A DNA stretch of 64,000 nucleotides from an uncultured Clostridiaceae bacterium (lineage in GTDB: Bacteria; Bacillota; Clostridia; TANB77; CAG-508), in contig CAMPYH010000001.1 in NCBI GenBank assembly GCA_946998225.1, forward strand, positions 310,001 to 374,000, read 5' to 3'. The position numbers and the translations under genes are program-made. This document shows positions 51,048 to 61,111 of this stretch, piece after piece (position 1 is the first letter of the stretch; the number at the start of each line of letters is the position of its first letter). The notes under the pieces are model-generated. The model ran no database searches. It had not been told where the DNA came from and was given only the letters and a program-made list of their open reading frames with translations.

Positions 51048-51719
51048 ATGTATAAAGAAGAATTAAAAGAAAAAACATATAAAGAAGTAGAAAAAATATA
51101 TGAAGCAAACCAAAAGAAATTAAAAAGTAGAATAAATAAAGAAATAAAAGGCTTTCAAAAAGAACAAAGTATTTTTATGCTTTTGGTAATAACAATATTA
51201 TGCATAATAGTTATTGAATATGTTAAAAAGCCAGCACCTAAAATTGAACCAAATATAACAGGACTTGTAAATAAAAAGGAAGAAGCTTTAGTAGATAGAG
51301 TGGTAGATGGGGATACCATAGAAGTAATATTTAAAACAGGAAATTTAGCAAATGGCAAAAAATATAAAGTCCGTTTTATAGGTGTAGATACCCCAGAAAG
51401 TAAAGCACGAGATAAAAGTAAAAATACTAAAGAGGGTGAAATAGCATATAAATACACTAAAGAAAAACTTGAAAAAAAGGAAGTTACTTTAGAATTTGAT
51501 GTAGGTGTAATGGATAGATACAATAGATTACTTGCATATATATGGAAAGATGGAGAAATGTATAACGAACATCTGTTAAATATAGGTTATGCAAGATTAA
51601 TGACAATACAACCAAATATTAAATATGTTGAAAAATTTAAAAAAGCAGAAAAAAATGCGAGAGAAAATAATATAGGATTTTTTAAAGGGGGAAAGATATG
51701 GAAAGAGGATTTGAAATAG
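51048..51719 (+). CDS. Membrane-anchored thermonuclease-family nuclease
   Basis: 223 aa. A charged N-terminus and one helix (about 43-58, IFMLLVITILCIIVIEYV) anchor the protein, placing the SNase domain outside. It has RVVDGDTIEV, YKVRFIGVDTPESKARD (catalytic Arg and acid) and MDRYNRLLAYIWKDG. Staphylococcal-nuclease-type enzymes cut DNA and RNA with Ca2+. Starts 1 nt after the previous stop; overlaps the next gene by 22 nt. A role in processing extracellular DNA is plausible. Confidence 0.9.
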   Translation: MYKEELKEKTYKEVEKIYEANQKKLKSRINKEIKGFQKEQSIFMLLVITILCIIVIEYVKKPAPKIEPNITGLVNKKEEALVDRVVDGDTIEVIFKTGNLANGKKYKVRFIGVDTPESKARDKSKNTKEGEIAYKYTKEKLEKKEVTLEFDVGVMDRYNRLLAYIWKDGEMYNEHLLNIGYARLMTIQPNIKYVEKFKKAEKNARENNIGFFKGGKIWKEDLK

Positions 51720-52144
51720 TAAAGGGATATGAAGAAAAAAATATAAATTTACCAAAAAGAGCGACTAAACATTCAGCAGGTTATGATTTTGAAGCGGCAG
51801 AAGATATAGTGGTTCCTGCAAAAAGCATAGTACCTACATTTGTAAAAACAGGTATTAAAGCATATATGAAAGAAGGAGAAACATTATTTTTATTCAATAG
51901 AAGTAGTAATCCTAAAAAAAGAGGTTTAATACTTGCAAACTCTGTAGGAGTTATAGATAAAGACTATTTTGAAAACCCAGATAATGATGGACATATAATG
52001 TTTGCTTTTTTAAATATTAAAGATGAAGATGAAATTATAAAAAAAGGCGATAGAATAGGTCAAGGAGTTTTTATGAACTTCTTAACTGCAGATAAAGACG
52101 ATGCAGAAGGTGAAAGAGCAGGGGGATTTGGATCAACAAATTAA
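51698..52144 (+). CDS. dut: dUTPase-family protein (dUTP diphosphatase)
   Basis: 148 aa, typical length. Shows all five dUTPase motifs: HSAGYDFEAAED (1), FNRSSNPKKRGLILANSVG (2, with RSS), VIDKDYFENPDNDGHIMF (3, with ID-x2-Y), GDRIGQGVFMNF (4) and ERAGGFGSTN (5, the C-terminal arm). It hydrolyses dUTP to dUMP, limiting uracil in DNA. Its start lies inside the nuclease gene with an AAAGGGGGAAAG SD. No phage genes surround it. Confidence 0.88.
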   Translation: MERGFEIVKGYEEKNINLPKRATKHSAGYDFEAAEDIVVPAKSIVPTFVKTGIKAYMKEGETLFLFNRSSNPKKRGLILANSVGVIDKDYFENPDNDGHIMFAFLNIKDEDEIIKKGDRIGQGVFMNFLTADKDDAEGERAGGFGSTN

Positions 52145-52189
52145 AAAAATAATGCAAAAGAAAACAATAATAAATAAAAAGGAGTTATC

Positions 52190-54730
52190 TTGAAAATACA
52201 AAATTTAAATAAATCTAGAAAAACAAATAGAAAAATAAAGAAAATATCAAGTATAAGAATAATAATTATGTTTTTATTTTTTGTGCTTGTATTTTTAATG
52301 CTTTTTAAAAATAACAAAGGCATTAAAAATGCTTTAAATTTTATAAAAAGAGGATTTAAATCAGAACAGATTGTTACAGGAAAAGAACTTCAAATAGGTG
52401 ATATCGTTTATTACAATCACAAAACTGCAGAAAATAGTAGTAATAGTTCTAAACAATCAGTAACAATAAATAAAGGTACAACAAAAGATCCGGGATATGG
52501 AATAAAATATGAAAGTTTATATAAATGGAAAAAATATTTTGCTATATATAAATATGAGTATAGTTCAGAAGGAATAGAACATCAAGGTCATCCAGGTGTA
52601 GGCTTTCATAGTATGGAAAGAATTCCTGGATATCCTATAAACGGAAAAGGTTATGCTAATTATACAATGAGTCGAGATAATGGAGTAATATTAACTGAGC
52701 CTAGACAAATAAAAGCTGGTGATATTTTCTATATGGATTATGGAGATCGTATAGTAAAATGTAAATTTAATAAATTTAATATGGGATCAGATAATACAGG
52801 AAGAGAATGGATAGAAAGTGTTGATTTTTCTTTTTTAACTTGGACAAGAATTTATAAGCGTGTTATTGATGTTAAAAGGGGAAATTTTATAGAAGAAGTA
52901 ACATCAACAAATGAAAATGAATATCCTAAAAATGGTATATATTTAAATGAACATTCAGGAAGCGGATATAACACAGGCACTCAAAATCTTGAAAAATATT
53001 GGTATGAATATAGTGGTGCTGATAGAAAAGAATTAAGTAAAAATCAAAGCTTTGATGCTTCTGACTATAATCTAACATGGTCTGTTTGGGATAAAAAATC
53101 AGATGGAACTGTAATGCTTGTGCCAAATAATCCTATAGGAAATTTTGAAACAGGAGGATCTGTAGGGTACACTTGGTGGGAACATAATGCACATAAAATT
53201 TCAAGTATATTTGGATATGGGGAAGGTGCAGACACTAGTGCAACACAAGGTTTTCAATACAAGGTAGGATCTGGTATAGAAAATGCTCCAGATATGAAAG
53301 GAAATGACAAAGGAAATTGGAAAATAGGTTCTAATGGTGTAAATGTATCAGGATCAAGATCATTAACACTTAAAGAAGCAGAAGCAAAACTTGGAATAGA
53401 TGATACAAAAATAGCAAATGGTTCATATAGTATTAAAAATAATAAAAATCAAAATTATGGAACTCCATATTATGGAAATACTGTAAATACAAAAATGTCT
53501 TATGTTGTTCAAAGAAATATAGAAAGTAGCAGTCAAAAGTGGGCAGATACAGAAAAAAGAAAAGCAAATAACAATAGTTATGTAATGAAAAATAAAACAT
53601 ATTTTTGGAATAAATCAGATATACAAAACATACCAAATACTAATATAAAACATAAAGAAATGCTTTTTATGAATGCGGAGACTCCCGCATATCTTAAACC
53701 TAGAAGAAGTGGAAGTGGACATCATTCTACTACACAACCAATAAGCGTAAGAGTGGCAAAAAATATTGGATTAGCAACAAATGCAATAGATGTACGTAAC
53801 TCTGGAGCTAATGTAAAATTTAATGTTGCACATATTAATGATACAAGTATTGGTACAACTGAAAATTGCTTTGTAGAATCAAATGGTACTACTTTTAAAG
53901 AAAATGATCTTGTTCTTTCTTTAAAACCAATAGTATTTTTAAAAGCAAGTAATAAGTACGTGGCAGCATCGGGTGAAGCAAATGCTTGGGATATAGTAAA
54001 TAAAGAAAATAAGAAAATAGAACTTCAAAATTTTCAAAAATTAGACTTTACACCTAAAGTAAATTTAGTACAAAATGGTAAAAAGATAGCTTTAAAAAAA
54101 GTAAACAATACTTATGAAGTTAATTTAGAGTTGAATTTAGGACAAGAAAGAAGCGGTAAAGGAAATAATGCAAGTTATTCAGTACCAAATAATAAATATA
54201 CAGTTGAAGTGGATAATTTACCACAAGGATATACTTTTGAGATATCAGGAAAAACTGGAAAACAAATTGATCTTAAAGAAAAAACCTTATACAAATTAAT
54301 GTTCAAAAAAGATGGTCAATTAATTGAAGAAAAAGGATCAAGCTTTAGTGATTTAAATATAGGAGATATTGTATATTACGATCACAAGGTAGCACTAGAT
54401 AAAAACAATGAAGCGAAACAAACAGTAAATATAGGTAGAGGATCAGCTTCTGAGCCGGGATCAGGAAAAACTGGAACACAAACCTTTAGTGCTAAAGATA
54501 TTTCAACAACATGGTGGGTTTGGGATAAAAAATCAAATGGTCAAACAGTTATAATTTCAGATGTAATCCCTGTACCAGAAAGAAATGGAGCAATTGGATA
54601 TATTTGGCAAGAACATGTATTAAATCAAATGGCATCAACATTTGGATATGGTCCAGGTGCAGATACAAAACAAGTTTTTGAATACAAGGTGGGTTCTAAG
54701 TCATACAATGCTGGAGATACTGAAATTTGA
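52190..54730 (+). CDS. Giant LPFTG surface protein, part before the in-frame TGA
   Basis: TTG start at 52190 (SD AAGGAG, 5 nt). 846 codons precede the TGA at 54728-54730. One hydrophobic helix (about 26-42) exports the protein. Two copies of a repeat module are complete or begun: module 1 spans about residues 66-400 and module 2 starts at LNIGDIVYYDHK (about 722). Each contains GDIVYY, W-x-VWDKKS, GAIGYIW or GYTWWEH, FGYG-x-GAD, then an RxLTL motif. The module resembles GDYVNY-type domains of many clostridial surface proteins. If TGA stops translation, the product lacks a wall anchor. The frame continues open for a further 1011 codons. Confidence 0.8.
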   Translation: MKIQNLNKSRKTNRKIKKISSIRIIIMFLFFVLVFLMLFKNNKGIKNALNFIKRGFKSEQIVTGKELQIGDIVYYNHKTAENSSNSSKQSVTINKGTTKDPGYGIKYESLYKWKKYFAIYKYEYSSEGIEHQGHPGVGFHSMERIPGYPINGKGYANYTMSRDNGVILTEPRQIKAGDIFYMDYGDRIVKCKFNKFNMGSDNTGREWIESVDFSFLTWTRIYKRVIDVKRGNFIEEVTSTNENEYPKNGIYLNEHSGSGYNTGTQNLEKYWYEYSGADRKELSKNQSFDASDYNLTWSVWDKKSDGTVMLVPNNPIGNFETGGSVGYTWWEHNAHKISSIFGYGEGADTSATQGFQYKVGSGIENAPDMKGNDKGNWKIGSNGVNVSGSRSLTLKEAEAKLGIDDTKIANGSYSIKNNKNQNYGTPYYGNTVNTKMSYVVQRNIESSSQKWADTEKRKANNNSYVMKNKTYFWNKSDIQNIPNTNIKHKEMLFMNAETPAYLKPRRSGSGHHSTTQPISVRVAKNIGLATNAIDVRNSGANVKFNVAHINDTSIGTTENCFVESNGTTFKENDLVLSLKPIVFLKASNKYVAASGEANAWDIVNKENKKIELQNFQKLDFTPKVNLVQNGKKIALKKVNNTYEVNLELNLGQERSGKGNNASYSVPNNKYTVEVDNLPQGYTFEISGKTGKQIDLKEKTLYKLMFKKDGQLIEEKGSSFSDLNIGDIVYYDHKVALDKNNEAKQTVNIGRGSASEPGSGKTGTQTFSAKDISTTWWVWDKKSNGQTVIISDVIPVPERNGAIGYIWQEHVLNQMASTFGYGPGADTKQVFEYKVGSKSYNAGDTEI

Positions 54731-57700
54731 AAAACAGGAACAAATGGAATTCCTAAAAGTGGAGCTAGGGCATTAAATACAAAAGATATAGAAGAAAAAA
54801 TACAAACACCTGGTAATACAATAGGTAAATATACAGGAAGCGGTGATATATATAGAATATTCCCACAAAGAAAAACTACATCAATTACTAATCAAGAATG
54901 GAATGATGAAAATTTAGCAATTGGATATCGAAATCCCGCTTCATATAACTTAAGACTGTTTACATGTAATAAGTCAAATGTTCCAGAAGGGGAATATAAA
55001 AAATTAATATTTGATGTAGTAAAAGGAAAAGAGTATGTATTAAATAATAGCGGTTTTTCATCTAAATATAGAAGTTATGATCCAACTTATAATACTAGAG
55101 CAAAATATGAAACCAATTTTTTTAGTGGTAGTGTTGACTCAAATGGGATTAATTTATCTGAAAGAAAATTATACGGATATAATTTCTATCCTAATTTAGG
55201 AATGGATATAATGAGCACTGGAAAAGAAGAAATGATGGCTTTAAGCACTAGAAACAAAGTACAAATACAAAGTAATCAGTTAATGGGTAAAAGTCCTGAT
55301 GAAGGAAAAGATGAACATTTTGTAAAAACAGACAATAGAGGAATAAGAGTATTAGTATATTTAAATAATGATCTAAGATATGATAAACCAACAGAAGGAA
55401 GTAATTCATGGGACATAATAACACCAGAAGTAGAAGCAGTTAAGGTAGAAGTTCAAAACTTCCAAAACTTAGAATTTGAACCAATAATAAATTTAGTACA
55501 AGGTGGAAATAAATATAAATTAACAAAAGAAGAACAAAAATACGTAAAAGATTTTGATTTAAAAGATGCTTCTAATAAATACACTATTGAGATTGAAAAT
55601 TTACCACAAGGATATACTTTTGAAATAGAAGGAATGACTGGTAAAGAAGTAGATATAAAAGAAAAAGCAAAATATACATTAGTATTTAAGAAAAATGGAG
55701 AATTATTAAATACAAGAGTAGTTAATTCATCAGAATTAAATATTGGGGATATAGTATATTACGATCATAAAAGAGCGGAAGATCCAAATAATCAAAACAA
55801 ATTAAGTGTATCTATTCCTAATGGTAGCGCAGAAAATCCTGGAACAGGAATAGGTGAAGATCAAACATATACTTCAGAAAATCAATCAACGGTATGGAGA
55901 GTTTTTGATATAGATAAAAATACGAAAGCGGTTACATTGATGTCTGAAAATGTAAAAGGATTTAATAGAAGAGGTGCTATAGGCTATATTTGGGAAGAAC
56001 ATAATATGCATAAAGCAGCAGGTACTTTTGGATATGGATTTGGAGCAGATACAAGTAAAACATTTACATATTCTGTCGGATCTGGAGTAGAAAACTCAAA
56101 TGATAATGCAACTTGGCAAACAGGAAAAAATGGTATAAATAAATCGGCAACAAGAGCGTTAACACTTACGGATTTAGAAAATAAACTAGGACTAGATGAT
56201 GAAAGAATTAAAAGTGGATATAAAGGAATAGTTAGTGAAAAATATAAAGAGATCTTTACATTAAAAGCATACTATCCACAAAGAAAAGTAAAAGGACAAG
56301 AAGCAACACAAAAGTGGTATGATGAATCAGAAGGTAGAGCAGATGAAAAAGATATAAAAGTAAAAATGGGTGCATATAAATGGGATGTTGCTAATATACC
56401 TAATTCAGTATACAAAGATATGATTTGGAAAAATCATAAATATTATGTACTTGCAACAAGAACAATTTATCCTACATCAAATAGAATATATTTTAATCAC
56501 GCAAATGTTCACACAGATAGTTTATACGCTTATTGGGATCATTTTGTGCTTAACTCTGGAAGCATATGGTTTAATAAAATAAGTGAAGCAGATCAAAGAC
56601 TTATAACATACTTAAGGCCAGATCTTAAGTATTATAGAGCTGCAGGTGAATCAAATGCTTGGGATATTGGAAGTGATACAAATAAGGCAGTAAAAATTAA
56701 TGTTAAAAATAATACGAAAAATAATGTAGACTTAAAATTAGAAATTAAACCTATCCAAAACACAGAAGGTGAAATTAAAAAAGATAATTTGAAAGTTTCT
56801 AGTAATAATGTAGGTAGCAAACAATATACATATATTGTTAAAAAAGGAAATAAAAGAACGGGCACAGGAGATAAAGCTACATTCGTTCCTTTAGAAAACA
56901 AATATAATGTAAATATATCTGGACTACCTATGGGATATGCATATTCTATAGATGGAAAAGAAAATGTAGATTTAGATTTAGACAAATCATTAGAATATAA
57001 TATTGTTGTTTATGACAAATATAATTTAAATATAAAAGACTTAAATGTGAGAAAAGGTGCAACTGTAGATATTAAGGAAGCAATAGAAAATCTTCCAAAT
57101 ACTGCAAAAGTAGATATAAAAACAGGCGATCTAAATACAAATAATGTTGGTACAAAAAATTTAGTACTTAAAATAACACTTGATGGAAAAGAATACGAAG
57201 AAACAATTAAGTTAAATGTATTAGATAATATAAAAGTTTTAACAACATATATGGGAAGAATAACAAGAAAACCAATAACAAATATTCAACCACACTATAT
57301 TAAAGAAGGTACAAAACCAACAGTTTTATCATCACCTAAAGAAGATGCTAAGAGCAGATATGAAGAAATATTAAAAGAATATGGAACATATAATATAAAA
57401 TTCATGGTAACAACTGAAGGTACAGGACATCTATACACTAAACCATCTGGATATTTAGATACTAAACAATATTCTGTAGAGTATGTAGGAAATCCAAATA
57501 AGGATGAATACATAGTACTTAAAAACGATGGAAAAGAAGTTGAAGGAAGCAAAAAGTATTTATATAAAAATGGTGAAAAAGTTTTAGGAGATACAGTAGA
57601 TGTTGAAGTAAAACTTATTAAAAAGATGCCATTACCATTTACAGGAAGTAAAGCTTTAATAAAAAATACAGCATTTGTTATGGGAATGTGTATTCTAGTA

Positions 57701-57766
57701 GGAATAGTAATTAGATTTAGAAGAAAGATAATCTTAATATTTAAGAAATATAATCTAATGAAATAG
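54731..57766 (+). pseudogene. Giant LPFTG surface protein, in-frame part after the TGA
   Basis: The same frame as 52190 is open from 54731 to TAG 57764-57766, about 1011 codons. It completes module 2, has module 3 (LNIGDIVYYDHKRAE...TRALTLTDLENKLG, about 55736-56300), linker domains, and a C-terminal LPFTG (residues 1815-1819 of the full frame), a hydrophobic helix and the basic FRRK tail of sortase substrates. No SD-supported start exists here; the ATG at 55202 lies mid-domain. It is therefore either the untranslated remainder of a nonsense-broken gene or reached by readthrough of TGA as Trp. Confidence 0.75.
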
Positions 57767-57809
57767 AAAAATATAATATGAAATATGCTAACTTGGTTAG
57801 CATATTTTT
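57767..57809 (+). repeat. 43-bp repeated terminator, copy 1
   Basis: Contains AAATATGCTAAC (57781-57792), loop TTG and GTTAGCATATTT, a strong stem and T run directly after the giant protein. An identical 43-bp block is at 59157-59199. Confidence 0.85.
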
Positions 57810-57992
57810 TATTTGTTAATTAAAAATTTCGAAATTATAAAATCAAAATTACTTAGCTCATTAAATTAAAATTATTTTATAATAGAAAATTACTATATTT
57901 ATTTTAAAAAATGACTATTTAAGTAATTAATGGTACACTAAAAGTAGATAAAGATAGAATATGCTCAAGGAAATAAAAAATAATAGGAGAGA

Positions 57993-59075
57993 ATGAATAT
58001 GAAACAATTCATTAAAAAGAATAAGAGAAAACTAATAATAGTATTAATACTTTTAATAGTACTAACTCTAGCTTTTGTTTTTGCAAAGAAATATAAAAAA
58101 ATAAAAGCTGAACAAGAAAAAAATAAACAAATAGAAGAATTAGACAAAAAAGAATATGAAAAAAGAAAAATAAGTATAGAGGCAGAAGGCATAACAGATG
58201 AATCTACACCATTTATAGTAAAAGCTGTAGCAGATGGTGAAAAAGATATCTACGAAAAAGGGCATAATAAAATAGTATTAAAACTTGTAAAAGGTAAAAA
58301 ATACAAATTTTATATAGCTACAGCAGTAAACAAAGATGGTTCAATCTATGATACAAATGTAGAATTAAAAGATAATATAAAAATGCATAAAATAGAACAA
58401 CCTACAAAAGAACAAGTAGAAGAAATTTTAAAAAAGATATCTGAATTTGCAAAAAAAATAAATGATGAAAAAATTTCTAAAAAAGCAAAAGAATACTTGG
58501 AAAAAGAAGAAGAAAAAATAGAAGAATTAAAACCAGAAGAAATAACAGAAGAAAAAGTTAAAGAACTTGAAAATACAGGTAAAATAAATCATGAAAAAGC
58601 TACAGAATTAAGAAACAAATCTACAGTTATAAAGAAACAAGAAAACAAACCTGCCCCAGTTCAACCAAAACCTCAACCTCAAAAACCAGCACCAGCTCCT
58701 AAGCCACAACCTAAGCCACAACCACAACCTAAACCTCAACCTAAGCCACAACCAAAACCTAATGATGATTTTAATGCACAAAAAAGAGCACAAGTTAAAA
58801 GACTTCAACCATTAGTAGTTCAAGGTAAAAGAGACGTTGGAAATCAAATGGAAGTTATAGTTACAAATAGACTTAAAAATATAGCAAAAAAATATGGGCC
58901 AAATGCAGAAATTGGTTTCTGGTCATATCTTGCAACATACATGGGACAAATAGGTGGTGGAGATGTTACAAACTATAGATATGAAGGAGAAATAGTAGTA
59001 ACAAATTTAAATTCTGGGACACTTACAATTTATTCTATTATAAATGATAAAGTTACATCTGTTGTAGTTAAATAA
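57993..59075 (+). CDS. Proline-rich membrane-anchored surface protein
   Basis: 360 aa; ATG 57999 is better spaced from AGGAGA (57985-57990) than ATG 57993, so the true product may be two residues shorter. A basic start and helix (about 11-28) anchor it. Then a small beta domain (ISIEAEGITDESTPFIVKA), a helical Lys/Glu stretch, a Pro-Lys-Pro-Gln repeat (about residues 222-256) acting as a wall-spanning spacer, and a C-terminal globular domain with EIGFWSYLATYMGQIGGGDV. No LPXTG. The function is unknown. A TATAAT at 57878-57883 could be its -10. Confidence 0.7.
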   Translation: MNMKQFIKKNKRKLIIVLILLIVLTLAFVFAKKYKKIKAEQEKNKQIEELDKKEYEKRKISIEAEGITDESTPFIVKAVADGEKDIYEKGHNKIVLKLVKGKKYKFYIATAVNKDGSIYDTNVELKDNIKMHKIEQPTKEQVEEILKKISEFAKKINDEKISKKAKEYLEKEEEKIEELKPEEITEEKVKELENTGKINHEKATELRNKSTVIKKQENKPAPVQPKPQPQKPAPAPKPQPKPQPQPKPQPKPQPKPNDDFNAQKRAQVKRLQPLVVQGKRDVGNQMEVIVTNRLKNIAKKYGPNAEIGFWSYLATYMGQIGGGDVTNYRYEGEIVVTNLNSGTLTIYSIINDKVTSVVVK

Positions 59076-59156
59076 CAAAATTAAAAATATTTTTAAAATG
59101 TGTAGGACTAGAATTTTTAAAAGTGTTTTTTAAGTTGCTTTAGTATTTAAATTTTA

Positions 59157-59199
59157 AAAAATATAATATGAAATATGCTAACTTGGTTAGCATATTTTT
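59157..59199 (+). repeat. 43-bp repeated terminator, copy 2
   Basis: Identical to 57767-57809, including the AAATATGCTAAC/GTTAGCATATTT stem. It acts as a terminator downstream of the proline-rich protein; surrounding bases differ, so only this block is duplicated. Confidence 0.85.
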
Positions 59200-59241
59200 C
59201 TTAATATATTAATGTGTAACCAGGCGCAATGTAAAATAGAC

Positions 59242-59270
59242 TTGAAAAAAGTGTTGAAAAATAATAACAT
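59242..59270 (+). promoter_or_regulatory. Promoter of the small membrane protein-cdaA operon
   Basis: TTGAAA (59242-59247), 17 bp, TAACAT (59265-59270), 31 nt before the small ORF. Confidence 0.5.
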
Positions 59271-59301
59271 TAAATTATTGTTTATATAAGTGAGGAAAAA
59301 G

Positions 59302-59466
59302 ATGACAAAGAAAGAAAAAGAAAATAAAGAAGTTAAAAACAAAGAAAAGATAGATGGATTTAAAGTAGCAAAGCAAGTAATAGCTACAATACTTTTATTA
59401 GCTCTTGCATCAGGTACTTTAGCAGGAATTTATGAAATAGTTATGACTATAATTTTAAATAAATAA
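59302..59466 (+). CDS. 54-aa single-pass membrane protein upstream of cdaA
   Basis: A Lys/Glu-rich 19-residue start, then GFKVAKQVIATILLLALASG and a second part AGIYEIVMTIILNK, which together form one long or two short helices. SD TGAGGAAAAAG. It ends 11 nt before cdaA, so it is co-transcribed and may be a small partner or regulator in the membrane. Family not recognised. Confidence 0.65.
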   Translation: MTKKEKENKEVKNKEKIDGFKVAKQVIATILLLALASGTLAGIYEIVMTIILNK

Positions 59467-59477
59467 AAAGGATTAAA

Positions 59478-60338
59478 ATGAAGAATAGTATATTAGAAAC
59501 ACTTGCAAAAAGTGAAATAATTAAACATTATGCAAAAATAGCAACATCGCCATTTTTAATAGCTATGGCTATTTTAGATATTTGTATAGTTGTTTTTTCT
59601 ATTTATTATATTTATAAAAAGATGAAAAATACTAGGATATTACCACTTGTAAAAGGTATATTTATTTTAATACTTCTTACATCGATAACTTCTTGGCTAC
59701 AACTATTTGTATCTAGTAAGATACTTAGCTCAATTATTAAATATGGTGCATTAGCATTAATTATAATATTCCAACCTGAGATAAGAAAAACACTTGAAAA
59801 TATTGGAAAAACAAAATTAGGTAAAGTTTTTGGATTAAATGTTAAATTAAATGATAATTTAAAAGAAGAAATATATGAAATAATGAGAGCAACTGAAGAT
59901 TTAGCAAAAACAAAAACAGGTGCACTTATTGTTTTTGAAAAAGATATTCCACTCGATGATATAATTAAAACAGGTGTAAAAGTTGATGCAAATATTACTG
60001 CAGAACTTTTAAAAAATATATTTTTTATAAATACACCACTTCATGATGGAGCAGTTATAATTAAAAACGGAAGAATAGATTCAGCGTCATGTATACTTCC
60101 GCTTTCAAATGATAATACAATTAGTCAATCATATGGAACAAGACATAGAGCGGCACTTGGAGTAAGTACAACATCTGATGCTATAGCATTAGTTGTTTCT
60201 GAAGAAACAGGAAAAATATCTATAGCAAAAGAAGCAAAGATAGAAACAGGACTTAGTGCAGAAGAAGCTAAAAAGGTGCTTTTAGAATATTTAAAAAAAG
60301 ATTTAAATGAAAAAGAAGAAATAGAAAAAGAGGCGTAA
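59478..60338 (+). CDS. cdaA: Diadenylate cyclase CdaA
   Basis: 286 aa, typical length. Three N-terminal membrane helices (about 22-95), then the DAC domain with catalytic D190-G-A192 (PLHDGAVII) and R222-H-R224 (GTRHRAALG). It makes c-di-AMP from two ATP on the cytoplasmic face; the messenger controls osmolyte and wall balance. The usual partners cdaR and glmM are not downstream; nagB follows after 2 nt instead. Confidence 0.95.
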   Translation: MKNSILETLAKSEIIKHYAKIATSPFLIAMAILDICIVVFSIYYIYKKMKNTRILPLVKGIFILILLTSITSWLQLFVSSKILSSIIKYGALALIIIFQPEIRKTLENIGKTKLGKVFGLNVKLNDNLKEEIYEIMRATEDLAKTKTGALIVFEKDIPLDDIIKTGVKVDANITAELLKNIFFINTPLHDGAVIIKNGRIDSASCILPLSNDNTISQSYGTRHRAALGVSTTSDAIALVVSEETGKISIAKEAKIETGLSAEEAKKVLLEYLKKDLNEKEEIEKEA

Positions 60339-60340
60339 AT

Positions 60341-61111
60341 ATGGTAAAAAAAGTTTTAAAAAATGAAGAACAAATTGGAGAATTTGTTTCAGATATTATT
60401 GAAAAAGATATAAAAGAAAAAAATAATAGAGGCGAAAAATATTATTTAGGACTTGCAACAGGAAGTACACCTTTACCAGTATATAGAGAATTAGTTAAAA
60501 GATATGAAGAAAAGAAAATAGATTTCTTTAATGTATCTACATATAATTTAGACGAATACTTAGGATTAGATAAAACAAATGATCAAAGCTATAACTATTA
60601 TATGCATGAAAATCTTTTCAATCATGTAAATTTAAGAGAAGATGAAATAAATCTATTAGATGGAAAAGCAGAAGATCCTAAAAAAGAATGTGAAAAATTA
60701 GATAATAAAATATTTGAAACAGGAATAGATCTTCAAATATTAGGTATTGGAGAAAACGGACATATTGCTTTTAATGAGCCAGATGAAGAATTAGCATTAT
60801 ATACACATATTGTAGATTTAAAAGAAGATACAATAAAAGTAAATTCAAGATTTTTTGAAAGTGAAGAAGATGTTCCAACAAAAGCTTTAACAATGGGAAT
60901 GAAATGTATATTTAAAGCTAAAAAGGTAGTTCTTATTGCTACAGGAAAGAAAAAAGCTAGAGCAGTAAAGCATTTATTAAAAGGTGACTTTATAACTACA
61001 AAAAACCCAGCATCAATGATGCTTTTACATAATGATTTCACATTAGTACTTGATGAAGAATGCTATAATGAAGCATACAAAATACTAAAAGAGGAAGACA
61101 ATGCTATTTAA
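60341..61111 (+). CDS. nagB: Glucosamine-6-phosphate deaminase
   Basis: 256 aa. Has LGLATGSTPLPVYRELV (phosphate binding), YNLDEYLGL (catalytic Asp), GIGENGHIAFNEP with the catalytic Glu and His, and KALTMGMKCI. It converts GlcN-6-P to fructose-6-P and ammonia, or the reverse, linking amino sugars to glycolysis. It starts 2 nt after cdaA and overlaps the next gene by 11 nt, so it is co-expressed with c-di-AMP synthesis. Confidence 0.95.
   Translation: MVKKVLKNEEQIGEFVSDIIEKDIKEKNNRGEKYYLGLATGSTPLPVYRELVKRYEEKKIDFFNVSTYNLDEYLGLDKTNDQSYNYYMHENLFNHVNLREDEINLLDGKAEDPKKECEKLDNKIFETGIDLQILGIGENGHIAFNEPDEELALYTHIVDLKEDTIKVNSRFFESEEDVPTKALTMGMKCIFKAKKVVLIATGKKKARAVKHLLKGDFITTKNPASMMLLHNDFTLVLDEECYNEAYKILKEEDNAI

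Noticed and set aside
51048..52144. Nuclease and dUTPase as prophage remnants
   Set aside because: There are no integrase, structural or lysis genes nearby, and base usage matches the neighbours; both enzymes also occur as chromosomal genes.
55202..57766. An independent gene starting at ATG 55202
   Set aside because: There is no SD, the ATG falls mid-domain, and the frame is continuous with the 52190 gene apart from one TGA.
58660..58765. CRISPR-like short tandem repeats
   Set aside because: The repeats are codons for Pro-Lys-Pro-Gln in a surface-protein spacer; there are no regular spacers or cas genes.
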